DNA of 64,000 nucleotides from an uncultured Flavobacteriales bacterium (GCA_913055685.1 CAJXKC010000002.1:124001-188000); one strand, 5' to 3'; shown: positions 25,157 to 35,929, numbered from the stretch's first letter. The notes: a model not told the origin generated them from the sequence alone. Program-made: numbers and translations.

Positions 25157-27775
25157 ATGGACCTAAGTAAATTCACTATAAAAGCGCAGAAGGCAGTGCA
25201 AGCAGCACAGTCTTTGGCGATGGAACATCAGCACCAAGCTATAAAAACAGCTCACCTTCTAAAAGGGGTGCAAACAGCTGATGAAAATATCCTAAGCTTT
25301 TTCCTAAAAAAAGCCGCTATCAATGAAGAGGTATTTAATGCCAGCCTAGAAGCAATTCTAAAATCAATCCCGAAGGTAGAAGGTGCCCAACAATATTTGG
25401 ATCAGGCCGCAAACCAGGCCTTGTTAAAGGCGATGAATGTGGCTAAGGGATTAAAGGATGAGTATATCACACTCGAGCACCTTATTTTCGGATTGCAAGC
25501 AGGTAGCGATGATGTCGCTAAAATGATGAAGGATTCCGGCTTAAATAAAGAGGTCTTGGAGGCTAGTTTAAAGGACCTCCGTAAAGGAAATAAGGCCAAT
25601 TCGGCCAGTGCTGAGGAGCAATACAATGCCTTGGATAAATATGCTAAGAATTTAAACCAATTAGCGGATGAGGGTAAGTTAGACCCCGTTATTGGCCGTG
25701 ATCATGAAATTCGCCGGGTGCTTCAGATTTTGTCCCGAAGAACCAAAAACAATCCCATTTTAATTGGTGAACCTGGAGTGGGTAAAACCGCTATCGCTGA
25801 AGGCATGGCTCATCGAATTGTAAAAGGCGATGTCCCTGAAAACCTTAAGGACAAGAAGATTTACAGCTTAGATATGGGAGCCTTATTGGCCGGTGCTAAG
25901 TATAAAGGAGAGTTTGAGGAACGCCTTAAAGCGGTGGTTAAAGAGGTAACGGAAAGTGATGGTCACCTTATCCTATTCATAGATGAGATTCACACTTTAG
26001 TAGGCGCCGGTGGTGGCGAGGGCGCTATGGATGCCGCTAATATTTTGAAACCAGCCTTGGCTCGAGGCGAGTTAAGAGCAATAGGAGCAACTACCTTAAA
26101 CGAGTACCAAAAGTATTTTGAAAAGGATAAAGCCTTAGAGCGAAGATTTCAAAAGGTGCTCGTAGACGAGCCCGATGAGGAATCGGCTATTTCAATCCTT
26201 AGAGGCATTAAAGAGCGCTATGAAACGCATCATAAGGTGCGCATAAAGGATGAAGCCATTATAGCTTCGGTAGAGTTATCCCAGCGCTATATTTCCGATC
26301 GCTTCCTTCCCGATAAGGCCATCGACCTTATTGATGAAGCGGCTTCCAAGCTAAGGATGGAAATAAACTCGAAGCCAGAAGAAATTGATAAGCTGGATCG
26401 TAAGATCATGCAATTGGAAATTGAGCTCGAGGCCATTAAACGCGAAGGTGATCCCGAAAAGCAAGCTTCGATTAAGGAGGAATTGGCCAGTCTTAGTGAA
26501 GAGCGCCAAGGCTTAAACGCCAAATGGGAATCGGAAAAATCCATTGTTGAAGGAATTCAAGAAGCCAAAGAGCAAATCGAACATTTAAAGCTTAGTGCCG
26601 AGCAGGCCGAGCGACAAGGCGATTATGGCAAAGTGGCGGAAATCCGCTATGGTAAATTGCAGGAAGCCGAAGAGCGTTTAAAGCAGTATGAGCGTGAGGC
26701 AGCCGAGCTACAGAATAGTAATGCCTTAATTAAGGAGGAAGTAGACGCCGAAGATATTGCCGACGTGGTAAGTCGCTGGACCGGTATTCCGGTACGCAAG
26801 ATGCTGCAGTCGGAGCGTGAAAAACTTTTAGCCTTAGAAGATGAGCTGCACAAAAGGGTAGTAGGTCAGCATGAAGCCATAATGGCGGTGAGTGATGCCG
26901 TTCGTCGTAGCCGCGCCGGTTTACAAGATCAAAACCGACCCATAGGCAGTTTTATATTCTTTGGAACCACGGGAGTAGGTAAAACCGAATTGGCCAAGGC
27001 TTTAGCTGAGTTCTTATTCGACGATGAAAATGCAATGACCCGTATTGATATGAGCGAATATCAAGAACGTCATTCGGTAAGTCGCCTCATTGGAGCACCT
27101 CCCGGATATGTGGGTTACGATGAAGGTGGGCAGCTTACCGAAGCAGTGCGCCGTAAACCCTATTCGGTGGTGCTTTTGGATGAGATAGAAAAGGCACATC
27201 CCGATGTGTATAATATTTTATTACAGGTCTTGGATGAAGGTCGACTTACCGATAACAAAGGTCGGGTGGCGAATTTCCGCAATACTATCGTTATTATGAC
27301 CTCCAATTTAGGCTCTAACCTGATTATGGAGCGTTTTGCAGACATCAACGAATCCAATAAGTATCAGGTTTATGAAGATACTCGCGAGGAGTTAATGCAA
27401 ATGATTCGCCAAACCATCAGACCGGAGTTCTTAAATCGGATTGATGAGACCATCATGTTCTTGCCTTTAGAGAAGGAGGACTTAGCTCAGATCGTTAGGC
27501 TTCAGTTACAACAGGTGCAAAGGAGCTTAAATGCGCAGCATATAAGCTTGGAGGCAACCGATTCGGCGGTTCAATATTTGGCGGAAGTGGGCTATGACCC
27601 TCAGTTTGGTGGTCGCCCGGTGAAAAGAGTTATCCAAAAGCGGGTACTCAATGAACTTTCTAAGCAAATATTAGCCGGTACGGTTAGTCGAGATGATGCC
27701 ATCTTAATTGATACCGATGAAGACGGAAAACTGGTGTTTAGCAATGCTAGTATTGATCTTGAAGGCATCGCTTAG
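25157..27775 (+). CDS. clpB: disaggregating chaperone ClpB
   Basis: An 872 aa cytosolic hexameric AAA+ protein that threads and resolubilises aggregated proteins with DnaK. The order is the N-domain (1-145), NBD1 with Walker A GEPGVGKT and LFIDEIHTL, the coiled-coil middle domain (about 400-530) that separates ClpB from ClpA/ClpC, NBD2 with [14 protein letters not shown], and a C-terminal domain. The length is normal. No CIRCE or clear heat-shock operator was seen upstream. It is monocistronic, bounded by terminators at 24984-25019 and 27792-27823. Confidence 0.97.
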   Translation: MDLSKFTIKAQKAVQAAQSLAMEHQHQAIKTAHLLKGVQTADENILSFFLKKAAINEEVFNASLEAILKSIPKVEGAQQYLDQAANQALLKAMNVAKGLKDEYITLEHLIFGLQAGSDDVAKMMKDSGLNKEVLEASLKDLRKGNKANSASAEEQYNALDKYAKNLNQLADEGKLDPVIGRDHEIRRVLQILSRRTKNNPILIGEPGVGKTAIAEGMAHRIVKGDVPENLKDKKIYSLDMGALLAGAKYKGEFEERLKAVVKEVTESDGHLILFIDEIHTLVGAGGGEGAMDAANILKPALARGELRAIGATTLNEYQKYFEKDKALERRFQKVLVDEPDEESAISILRGIKERYETHHKVRIKDEAIIASVELSQRYISDRFLPDKAIDLIDEAASKLRMEINSKPEEIDKLDRKIMQLEIELEAIKREGDPEKQASIKEELASLSEERQGLNAKWESEKSIVEGIQEAKEQIEHLKLSAEQAERQGDYGKVAEIRYGKLQEAEERLKQYEREAAELQNSNALIKEEVDAEDIADVVSRWTGIPVRKMLQSEREKLLALEDELHKRVVGQHEAIMAVSDAVRRSRAGLQDQNRPIGSFIFFGTTGVGKTELAKALAEFLFDDENAMTRIDMSEYQERHSVSRLIGAPPGYVGYDEGGQLTEAVRRKPYSVVLLDEIEKAHPDVYNILLQVLDEGRLTDNKGRVANFRNTIVIMTSNLGSNLIMERFADINESNKYQVYEDTREELMQMIRQTIRPEFLNRIDETIMFLPLEKEDLAQIVRLQLQQVQRSLNAQHISLEATDSAVQYLAEVGYDPQFGGRPVKRVIQKRVLNELSKQILAGTVSRDDAILIDTDEDGKLVFSNASIDLEGIA

Positions 27776-27791
27776 CTAATGAATTGATAAT

Positions 27792-27823
27792 AAAAAAGGC
27801 TGCCTTTTTGGGCAGCCTTTTTT
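27792..27823. terminator. bidirectional terminator between clpB and the subtilase
   Basis: The stem AAAAAAGGCTGCC/GGCAGCCTTTTTT with a six-base loop has A and T runs on both sides, so it can end both the plus-strand clpB transcript and the minus-strand subtilase transcript that meet here. Confidence 0.92.
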
Positions 27824-27841
27824 ATTGGAAGATTTCTCTTT

Positions 27842-30800
27842 TTACTCTTTGATTAATCGCATGCTTGCTTGTTGTTCATCACTTTGAACTTCAATCAAGT
27901 AAACACCATCTGCAAAATTGCTTAGGTCGATTTCCATGCGTTTTTGACCTTTGTTGCTAACGAAGTTTCCAGTCCATACCAGCTGACCACTTAGGTCGCG
28001 AATTTGGATTTTAGTGTCCTTATTCAAATCAATTTCACTTTCAAGAGTGAAACGACCGGCACTTGGGTTAGGATAAACACGCATACCATTTGCTAGGGCA
28101 TTTTCGTTAAGGCCCACGCCAGAGCTATCTACAATGCTAAAGTCGTCCAAAGATAAATCGCTACGGAAACCATTACCAGTTTTAGCGCGGTAACGAATAT
28201 TAATGGTCTTACCAGTGAAGGCACTTAAATCTGCACTTAGTGGCTCCCATTGGGCACCTTGGTGACCTACCACTGCAGGTGCTATGTCTAAGTGCCATCT
28301 TTCACCATCGTAAACGTCTACTGCTAAGCGACCCATTTCATTAAGTCCGTTCATATGGTAATAAATGGTAGCGTAAGGACGGAAGGCACCGCTTAGGTCT
28401 AAACAAGGCGTAAGAACCATCGCACTAGCACTATCACAGCCACCAGAGGATTCGAGGTAAATGTATTTACCATTAGAAGTCCCAGGATTATGATCGAAGT
28501 TTGGTCCAGTACCACTACTAAAGGTTGGTCCGCTGTGGGTACGGAAATCGATATCGTCGCTTAAGAAGTTTTGATAATTGTACCATCCTTGTGATAAATT
28601 ACATTGAGTACCACCACAATCAGCATTATCCGAACAAATACTAAAGCTTTCAAAGTCTTCGAAATGTGGAACCGTTAATACGCTGCTATTGGTGTTTACA
28701 TAGCGAGTATTAATGTTTAAGGTATCATTAAATGGATTATTATCTGGATTAGCGCTAATCCAGAACTGATAGCTTAGGTTCACATTGTTTAATAGCGTTA
28801 AACGTGCATTAAAGTGGTAGATAATGGTATCACCTGGATTTATAGTACGGTTAACTGTTTCAACCGTTGCAGTAGTACCATTGCGCACAAAGCCAACGTC
28901 TACACTGCTGTAGCTGCTGCTTCCGGTATTGCGAATTAATACGGATGGGCGATCGGCATTAGAGCCAGCCGCACAGGTGGCAATATCACCATTACCGGGA
29001 GCTAATACCGCTTCGAGCGTAAGGTCATTCGGCACTACACAATTAAATACACCCGGTGTTTTTTCAATAGCCACCGAACGGAAACCAGCCGAAGTATCAT
29101 TTACTACAGAGGCCACCGCATACCAATCATTGTTCAATGGATTGTGAGGAATAACCGCATCGCTGGAAGTAACGTAGGTAACCGAATCCATGTACTTGGC
29201 ACCAAGCTGGTAAACGATATAACCGCTCACACCACTCACATCACTCCAGTCGAGGCTTACGCTATCTGGACATGAAGCAACTACAGTTAAATTGCTAGGA
29301 ACCGGTGCAATGGTAATTGGACCAACCACGGCGGTGTCGAAGCTAGAGCGGATGCGTAAATAAACTTGATCGTTGGTATAGTTGGGCACACTCCAAGTAA
29401 TACTGCGAGCGCTATTGTTGAAGGTGGTACCTGCGGTAGACCAAGTAGTTCCGCCGTCGATAGAAATCTCGGCAGTGTGAATCGCAGCATGCGGCGCATC
29501 AAAACGAATTAACTCAGCATTACCCGTAGCCACCGGCATTCCTGGGGTAGGATAGGTGATTTCCAATTTGTCTTCTTCGTAGAAGGCAATTAGATAAAAA
29601 CGCTGGTCCCCACCTTGAGGTACATTAAAGCCCTTTACCTTGATACTAGCGGTTCCAGCGCTAGGATTATCGATGGTAACCTGCTCCATGTTGTTAAGGC
29701 TATCACGACTGCGTACCGCAGGGCTATTTAAGTTAGCGGCATTAGGGGTTGGGTCTAAAACCCAAGGTAAATAAGTAGTATTGTTGTAGTCAACACTTAA
29801 GTCTAAGTCATTAACAAGGTCACGTGCCGCAGCAGTAGAAGCTTCGGGGTCGGCCCAGATAATAAAGAAACGAGCCTGAGAAGTGTTAGCAGGAATGGTC
29901 ATGTTAACAGTAACTGAATCACCAGTACCTACACTATCCATTACATAGGATCCGTCTTCAATTACTTCGAAGGCACGTTTGGCATTAAGACGACCATAGC
30001 CATATCGGTAATCCGGACCTGCATTTCCTAAATCGTCGGCCGTATTCTGAATGATACCTTTTAATAAGGCTCCTTCGGCTTCATTACCATTATTCAAATC
30101 TTTGTAGGCCTCCATTAAAACCGCTAAGGTTCCGGTAACACCTGGACAAGACATGGAAGTACCCGTTTTCGAGTTATAGGTATTAGGTCCATTGGCGTCA
30201 GTGGTTGAATATACCTGGGTTCCCACGGCAACAATATCTGGTTTGATACGGCCATCGCTCGCAGGACCACGACTACTAGAGGGAGCCAAGCCATCTACTC
30301 GAGTTACATTACCTACGGTAACCACGTTTTTAGCTTGCTTGTGACCACCAGTGATATTTCCCCAACCGATACCAGCTCCGTAATTGTTGGAACAAGAGGC
30401 ACTACCATTGTTACCAGCAGAAAATACGTGTAGCATCAAAGGATTATCGAAAGCATCTTTGTCTAACTGCTGAGACCAAGTAGTATAGCCTTGGTTACAA
30501 CCATTACTAAAGGAATTAGAGGTAAGACGCGCATTCATACTCACGTAAATATTGTCAGCGTCATTTAAGTTTGAAGGATACTCGCGGTAGAACATATCCG
30601 CGCCAGGAGCCATACCAACACCGTAAGGATCACGGTTTCCGGCTCCAGAAATAGTTCCTGCAGTATGGTCGCCATGGTCCGAACCTGCGCCACCTGCACT
30701 CTGTGAAAAACGTCCTTTGAAGTCGATGTGTGGCGTAATTCCACCCGCATCATTATGGGCTACCATAATTCCTGAACCATCGTAATTTAAACCACCATTG

Positions 30801-31453
30801 TAGGCACCTTGTTGTAAGTAGTTGGTGCGGTGATTGGTACGAGCGGTGAAGTTTTCGGGTTCACCGGGAGCGTATTTCTCTTCTAAATACTGAACAAATC
30901 CTAAGTCCAAGAGCTGATCCACGTTTTCAGGGTCGAAAACAATTTCAATTCTACGATCACTAGGAACTTCTTGGCGAATAAAGATTTCTTGCGCTTGTAA
31001 TTGTTGTACTATTTCTAAATGAGAAAGCCCTCGCCAATAGGTGATCCACATAATCATTGATTGGCCATCTTCAGCCCAAGCCCATTCAGGGTAATTATGC
31101 TGGAACATGTTCTCGGAAAGTAGCCAAGCATCGTTTATTTCGAGTACTTGTCCGCCTGCATTTTCCAGATTTTGCTTGGCTTGACTAAAATTGCCATTAC
31201 TTACTCTAGCAAAGGCAGCGTGCTTGGGTATATAATCCAAGGCCTCAAAACCATAGAAGTCTTTAACAACTTTTAAATCGGGGTGTTGGATTACCACATA
31301 ATGGTAATTTCCATAAGTCAGTGCTTCATTCTGGTGATGCTCATTAGCTCTCACCGTTTCATTTCCAAATAAGATTGGATCATTAATGCTCTGCGCCATT
31401 GAAGTGCTTGCAGAAAGCACCAAAGCGCTGAGAAAAAGGATAGTTTTTCGCAT
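27842..31453 (-). CDS. T9SS-exported subtilisin-like serine protease (S8)
   Basis: A 1203 aa secreted protease. A signal peptide ends near SMAQ (21). The S8 triad is D in AHNDAGG (about 233), H in GDHTAGT (about 260) and S in GTSMSCPG (about 431). A jelly-roll domain, an Fn3-like segment, a CARDB-like segment and one MAM-like module (ending SLDDFSIV) follow, then a type A T9SS sorting domain (MRVYPNPSAGRF ... MRLIKE). It probably degrades extracellular protein while bound to the surface. The MAM-like module matches module 2 of the giant protein at 20093. TATCTTTA on the minus strand at 31474-31481 is one base off a -7 box. Confidence 0.93.
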   Translation of the reverse strand: MRKTILFLSALVLSASTSMAQSINDPILFGNETVRANEHHQNEALTYGNYHYVVIQHPDLKVVKDFYGFEALDYIPKHAAFARVSNGNFSQAKQNLENAGGQVLEINDAWLLSENMFQHNYPEWAWAEDGQSMIMWITYWRGLSHLEIVQQLQAQEIFIRQEVPSDRRIEIVFDPENVDQLLDLGFVQYLEEKYAPGEPENFTARTNHRTNYLQQGAYNGGLNYDGSGIMVAHNDAGGITPHIDFKGRFSQSAGGAGSDHGDHTAGTISGAGNRDPYGVGMAPGADMFYREYPSNLNDADNIYVSMNARLTSNSFSNGCNQGYTTWSQQLDKDAFDNPLMLHVFSAGNNGSASCSNNYGAGIGWGNITGGHKQAKNVVTVGNVTRVDGLAPSSSRGPASDGRIKPDIVAVGTQVYSTTDANGPNTYNSKTGTSMSCPGVTGTLAVLMEAYKDLNNGNEAEGALLKGIIQNTADDLGNAGPDYRYGYGRLNAKRAFEVIEDGSYVMDSVGTGDSVTVNMTIPANTSQARFFIIWADPEASTAAARDLVNDLDLSVDYNNTTYLPWVLDPTPNAANLNSPAVRSRDSLNNMEQVTIDNPSAGTASIKVKGFNVPQGGDQRFYLIAFYEEDKLEITYPTPGMPVATGNAELIRFDAPHAAIHTAEISIDGGTTWSTAGTTFNNSARSITWSVPNYTNDQVYLRIRSSFDTAVVGPITIAPVPSNLTVVASCPDSVSLDWSDVSGVSGYIVYQLGAKYMDSVTYVTSSDAVIPHNPLNNDWYAVASVVNDTSAGFRSVAIEKTPGVFNCVVPNDLTLEAVLAPGNGDIATCAAGSNADRPSVLIRNTGSSSYSSVDVGFVRNGTTATVETVNRTINPGDTIIYHFNARLTLLNNVNLSYQFWISANPDNNPFNDTLNINTRYVNTNSSVLTVPHFEDFESFSICSDNADCGGTQCNLSQGWYNYQNFLSDDIDFRTHSGPTFSSGTGPNFDHNPGTSNGKYIYLESSGGCDSASAMVLTPCLDLSGAFRPYATIYYHMNGLNEMGRLAVDVYDGERWHLDIAPAVVGHQGAQWEPLSADLSAFTGKTINIRYRAKTGNGFRSDLSLDDFSIVDSSGVGLNENALANGMRVYPNPSAGRFTLESEIDLNKDTKIQIRDLSGQLVWTGNFVSNKGQKRMEIDLSNFADGVYLIEVQSDEQQASMRLIKE

Positions 31454-31623
31454 AGGGTATAAATCTAAAAGGGTAAAGATAAGCTTTGGGATTTAACTTG
31501 GTTTTATGATTTAATAGATACTTGGCCAGGCCCCGATAATTGAGGCTTATAGATTTGAACTTCTCGCTCCTTTTCCACGTATTACATTTATTGATAGCTT
31601 TGGCTTTCCAAAAAATACCGCGC

Positions 31624-34125
31624 ATGAAAAAGTTCTCCTTTAGTTTTCTGTCTTTAATAGTCTGCGGATCGATAATAGCTCAAGGAAATTCCTCTTCTGA
31701 ACTACTGCACCGCATAAAGCAATTAAAAAATCCAACTAGAGTACTTTATCTAGCGGCTCACCCCGACGACGAAAATACCCGCATGATTTCTTGGTTAGCT
31801 AATGATATAGGCGCCCAAACCGCTTATTTAAGTTTAACCAGGGGAGATGGTGGACAAAATTTGATTGGTACCGAATTAGGGGCACAACTCGGTGTGCTTC
31901 GTACCCAAGAGTTAATGCAGGCCCGAGCTATTGATGGTGGTCGTCAATACTTTAGTAGAGCGGTAGATTTTGGTTACAGTAAGAACCCGGAGGAAACCTT
32001 TAGCCAATGGGAGCGTGATGTAGTATTAAGCGATGTGGTGCGTGTTATTAGACAATTTCAACCACACATTATCATAACCCGGTTCCCGCCCGATGCTCGC
32101 GCGGGCCATGGTCATCATACTGCTAGCGCTATGCTAGCCTTAGAAGCTTTTAAATTGGCAGCCAAGGGTGATGCTTTTCCAGAGCAGAATTTAAAGCCCT
32201 GGCGTACCAAAAGAATTTTCTGGAATCACTCCTCTTGGTGGCAAAGAAACATTGATAGTTTGGCGGCAGCCGATCCTAGTTACTTTGTAGTAGACGTGGG
32301 AACCTACTTACCAGAATTAGGACTTTCTTGCAACGAAATGGCGAGTTACAGCCGTAGTCAGCATAAAAGCCAAGGTTTTGGAGTTGCGGTAGCGCGAGGC
32401 AGCAGCAAGGAATACTTGAAGTTGATGGATGGAGAAATGCCGGAGTCAGGTATTTTCGATAATATTCCCCAAAGTTGGGAAGAGGCAGGTAAGTCGAAAT
32501 GGGCAGCGGCGATTAACAAGATAGAAGAAGCTTTTGATCCGCATGCCCCTCATAAGATAGTGCCGCATATTATCGACGCTATTTACACCATTCGACCTCC
32601 GGCAGGCGGCGGCTATTGGCCTTATTCCTATTTAACAGATGAGCTGCGTCAATTGGCGGCCGATGCTTTGGGATTAAAGCTGGAGCTTTTAGCCGAGCAG
32701 GAATATGCCGTAGCCGGTCAGCCAATTAAATTTAAGGCTAGGGCCATACAACGCAGTCCCCTTAAGGTGAAGGTAAGTAGCTTGACTAATAATTGGGGAA
32801 AGCCTGAGGTAAGCTCCTACCACACAACGGATTTGGTTCCTAATGAACTGGTAGAAGAGGAAATCACCTTATACCTACCAAAGAATGCAGAATCTCAGCC
32901 CTATTGGTTAAGGGAGCCTTATGGTGCCATGTTCAAGGTAGCTAAGCCATCATTAATTGGCGATCCCGAAAATGCTCCAGCGTACCGCATTGGAGTATCG
33001 GTCGATATCGGCGATAAAGGATTTAGCATGGATGTTCCGGCTCGCTATAAGTTTTCAGACCGAGTGGAAGGGGAAATCGAAAGGCCTTTAATGATTGTTC
33101 CAGAGATTACGGTCCAATCGGCAGTAAGCAAACTGTTCTTTCTAAATGATGATGAAAAAGAAGTTAGCTTAGATTTTAGAGCTTTTAAGGCGGGGGAGTA
33201 TACTATCAATGTTTCAGCCGAAAATTGGAAAGTAGAGCCCAGTGAAATACGACTAAAGTTCAGTGAAAGCAACCAGTGGCAGAGCGTTAACTTAAAGGTT
33301 AAACCTGGTAAAGGGGCTGGAAGCAATAATCTTAAGATTGAACAAAGGATTGATTCTCAAAATATTCCGGGAGAGTCCTATCGCTTATATCCGGTTAAGA
33401 AGCTAGTGGAAATAGATTATTCCCATATCGATAAACGCATGATATTGGAGGAGCCCGATATCCGCTTAATTTCGCTTCCGCTGAAGCGTAAAGGGGATAA
33501 AGTAGCCTATGTAATGGGCGCTGGCGACAAGGTTGCAGAAGCTATTGCTCAAATGGGTTACGAAGTAGATTTATTGGATGAACAAAGCCTCAGAGAAGCG
33601 GATCTGAAACAATACCAGGCGGTTGTTATTGGTATTCGAGCCTATAATACGCAGGATTGGTTATTTAATCGCAAAGACCAATTGGAGGAATATATGCGAG
33701 CAGGGGGTAACGTAATCGTGCAATACAATACTCGCTCACGTTCTTTCCAAGGCAGTGACTTCTCACCTTATCCTTTTACGATTAGCCGACAACGGGTAAC
33801 CGAAGAAGATGCGGCGGTAAAGTTTTTACTGCCGAAGCATCCGGTACTTAATGAGCCCAATCCTATCAGTCAAGCTGACTTTGACGCTTGGGTTCAAGAA
33901 CGAGGTCTATACTTTGCCGATTCTTGGGATCCCGCTTTTGAGCGACCCTTGGCTTGGCATGATAAAGGAGAAAGTGATCTCGAGGGAGCTCTACTCATCG
34001 CCAAAGTGGGGAAAGGGAGTTTTATGTATACTGGAATATCATTCTTTAGGGAGCTTCCTGCCGGAGTAACAGGGGCCTACCGCTTATTAGCTAACTTGAT
34101 TTCATACGAGCATGGAGGAGAGTAA
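31624..34125 (+). CDS. exported PIG-L (LmbE-like) family deacetylase
   Basis: An 833 aa protein with a signal peptide ending near IIAQ (20). Residues 38-250 are the PIG-L/LmbE zinc deacetylase fold, with LAAHPDDE (H46, D48/D49) and the later HGHHTAS metal histidine. The large remainder holds beta-rich segments and, near residues 640-720, a glutamine-amidotransferase-like/ThuA-like part (VVIGIRAYNTQDWL). It should remove N-acetyl groups from a sugar or similar substrate in the periplasm or outside. The frame is open from 31540, but the signal peptide fixes the start at 31624. It overlaps the next small gene by 14 bases, linking it to a symporter. Confidence 0.85.
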   Translation: MKKFSFSFLSLIVCGSIIAQGNSSSELLHRIKQLKNPTRVLYLAAHPDDENTRMISWLANDIGAQTAYLSLTRGDGGQNLIGTELGAQLGVLRTQELMQARAIDGGRQYFSRAVDFGYSKNPEETFSQWERDVVLSDVVRVIRQFQPHIIITRFPPDARAGHGHHTASAMLALEAFKLAAKGDAFPEQNLKPWRTKRIFWNHSSWWQRNIDSLAAADPSYFVVDVGTYLPELGLSCNEMASYSRSQHKSQGFGVAVARGSSKEYLKLMDGEMPESGIFDNIPQSWEEAGKSKWAAAINKIEEAFDPHAPHKIVPHIIDAIYTIRPPAGGGYWPYSYLTDELRQLAADALGLKLELLAEQEYAVAGQPIKFKARAIQRSPLKVKVSSLTNNWGKPEVSSYHTTDLVPNELVEEEITLYLPKNAESQPYWLREPYGAMFKVAKPSLIGDPENAPAYRIGVSVDIGDKGFSMDVPARYKFSDRVEGEIERPLMIVPEITVQSAVSKLFFLNDDEKEVSLDFRAFKAGEYTINVSAENWKVEPSEIRLKFSESNQWQSVNLKVKPGKGAGSNNLKIEQRIDSQNIPGESYRLYPVKKLVEIDYSHIDKRMILEEPDIRLISLPLKRKGDKVAYVMGAGDKVAEAIAQMGYEVDLLDEQSLREADLKQYQAVVIGIRAYNTQDWLFNRKDQLEEYMRAGGNVIVQYNTRSRSFQGSDFSPYPFTISRQRVTEEDAAVKFLLPKHPVLNEPNPISQADFDAWVQERGLYFADSWDPAFERPLAWHDKGESDLEGALLIAKVGKGSFMYTGISFFRELPAGVTGAYRLLANLISYEHGGE

Positions 34126-34216
34126 GCACAAGTGGAGACAGCTGTACAGCATGGTATTATTCTTCCTTTTTTTGCAGATCATCTTTTATTATTTAGTCAC
34201 CGCCTTTTACGCCTAA
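34112..34216 (+). CDS. 34-residue single-helix membrane microprotein
   Basis: A 34 aa frame whose ATG lies inside the last codons of the deacetylase gene (14-base overlap) and whose TAA is directly followed by the ATG of the symporter. A charged, aromatic N-terminus (MEESKHKWRQLY) precedes one hydrophobic helix (residues 14-32). Its placement, with translation coupled on both sides and no wasted base, argues for a real gene. Small single-helix partners are known for some secondary transporters (for example MetS for the NSS transporter MetP); an accessory subunit of the SSS symporter is the likely role by inference. Confidence 0.72.
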   Translation: MEESKHKWRQLYSMVLFFLFLQIIFYYLVTAFYA

Positions 34217-35929
34217 ATGAACACCGTTGATTGGATAGTCCTTTTTGGAACCTTATTGGCCATTGTCGCTTACGGGGTTTGGCGTACACGCAATTCTAGC
34301 GATTTAAATGACTATTTGCGTGGGGGCAATGAAATGAAGTGGTTTACCATCGGCCTTTCAGTGATGGCCACCCAGGCTAGTGCAATTACATTTTTAAGTG
34401 CTCCAGGTTTAGGCTATGAATCGGGCTTGCGATTCGTCCAATTCTATTTTGGTCTACCCATAGCCCTCGTTATTATCGCGGCTTTTATAATCCCGATTTA
34501 TTACAAGCTTAAGGTTTACACGGCCTATGAGTATTTGGAAAAGCGTTTCGATTTAAAAACTCGACTTTTAGCCGCTTTTCTATTTCTAGTGCAGAGAGGT
34601 TTAGCCGCAGGACTCACCATTTTTGCTCCGGCTATTATCCTATCCACGATCTTAGGCTGGAACCTTCAATTCACTAATTTATTTGTGGGCATTCTGGTAA
34701 TTATCTACACCGTGAGTGGGGGCAGCAAAGCGGTTAGTATTACCCAAAAATTGCAAATGGGCATTATTCTGCTAGGCATGGCGCTGGCCTTTGGAATTTT
34801 ACTTTATCGAATCGGTGACTTCACTAATCTATCAACGGCCTTTAAGGTGGCCGGAAGTGCGGGACGCATGCAGATTCTCGATTTTAATTTCGACTTGAAT
34901 GAGCGCTATACGGTTTGGAGTGGCTTAACGGGAGGTCTGTTTTTAGCCTTATCCTATTTTGGTACCGATCAGAGTCAGGTTCAACGCTACCTCACGGGAA
35001 AAAATATTAAAGAAAGTCGCCTCGGACTAATGTTCAATGCGATGTTAAAGGTCCCCATGCAGCTCTTTATCTTGCTTACCGGGGTCTTGGTTTTTATTTT
35101 TTACCTCTACCAAAAACCACCGATGTTCTTTAATGAGGTGGCCTTGCAAAACTTAGAAAGCACGGAGTACCAAGAAGATTTAAAGGATATTGAGCGACGC
35201 TACAATGTAAATTACGAGGAATTACAAAAGAGTAGAGAGCAATTTGAACTAGCCTTGGAGGAAGGAGGTTTAAGAGCCGAAGCATTGAGTCGCGATGCAT
35301 TCTTAAATCGTTTAGCACAGGACCAAGAAATTAGGCAAGAGGTAAAGGATTTACTATTGGAAGCTAATCCTAATTTTAAGGTGAAGGACACCAATTACGT
35401 CTTCCTCACTTTTGTGATGGATTATCTACCTATTGGTGTAGTAGGTTTAATCATTGCGCTGATATTCTCTGCAGCGATGTCCAGCACTTCCAGTGAGCTC
35501 AATGCCTTGGCGACTACTACCTCGGTCGACTTTTACAACCGATTGTTTAAGCGGCAAGCGACGGACCGGGAGCAATTGATTATGTCTAAATTATTTACAG
35601 TATTCTGGGGAATATTGGCGATTTCCTTTGCTTTGGTGGCAAACCTCTTCGACAATTTAATTGAAATGGTAAATGTCCTGGGTTCCCTGTTCTATGGAAC
35701 TATTTTGGGGATATTTATCGTGGCCTTTTTTATAAAAACTATTAAAAAAGGAGTTTTCTGGGCGGCATTATTAGCCGAATCCATTGTACTCATAATCCAT
35801 TTTGCTCAGGTATACCAATGGCCCTATTTAGGAGAGCTAAATGTAGAGTACCTCTGGTATAATGTGATCGGTTGCGGTATGGTGGTGCTCTTTAGTTTTA
35901 CCTTAAATCTCCTTGCCAAGGATAAATAA
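34217..35929 (+). CDS. sodium:solute symporter (SSS family) with a charged internal insert
   Basis: A 570 aa inner-membrane symporter of the SSS family (LeuT fold), helped by sites such as QASAITFLSAPG near helix 2 and SAAMSSTSSELNALATTTS near helix 8. Residues about 301-393 are a hydrophilic, charged, helix-prone insert between two membrane segments; the shorter SSS protein at 11717-13165 lacks it. The gene starts on the base after the microprotein stop and is the last of a three-gene unit with the exported deacetylase, suggesting uptake of the deacetylation product. The substrate is unknown. Confidence 0.88.
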   Translation: MNTVDWIVLFGTLLAIVAYGVWRTRNSSDLNDYLRGGNEMKWFTIGLSVMATQASAITFLSAPGLGYESGLRFVQFYFGLPIALVIIAAFIIPIYYKLKVYTAYEYLEKRFDLKTRLLAAFLFLVQRGLAAGLTIFAPAIILSTILGWNLQFTNLFVGILVIIYTVSGGSKAVSITQKLQMGIILLGMALAFGILLYRIGDFTNLSTAFKVAGSAGRMQILDFNFDLNERYTVWSGLTGGLFLALSYFGTDQSQVQRYLTGKNIKESRLGLMFNAMLKVPMQLFILLTGVLVFIFYLYQKPPMFFNEVALQNLESTEYQEDLKDIERRYNVNYEELQKSREQFELALEEGGLRAEALSRDAFLNRLAQDQEIRQEVKDLLLEANPNFKVKDTNYVFLTFVMDYLPIGVVGLIIALIFSAAMSSTSSELNALATTTSVDFYNRLFKRQATDREQLIMSKLFTVFWGILAISFALVANLFDNLIEMVNVLGSLFYGTILGIFIVAFFIKTIKKGVFWAALLAESIVLIIHFAQVYQWPYLGELNVEYLWYNVIGCGMVVLFSFTLNLLAKDK

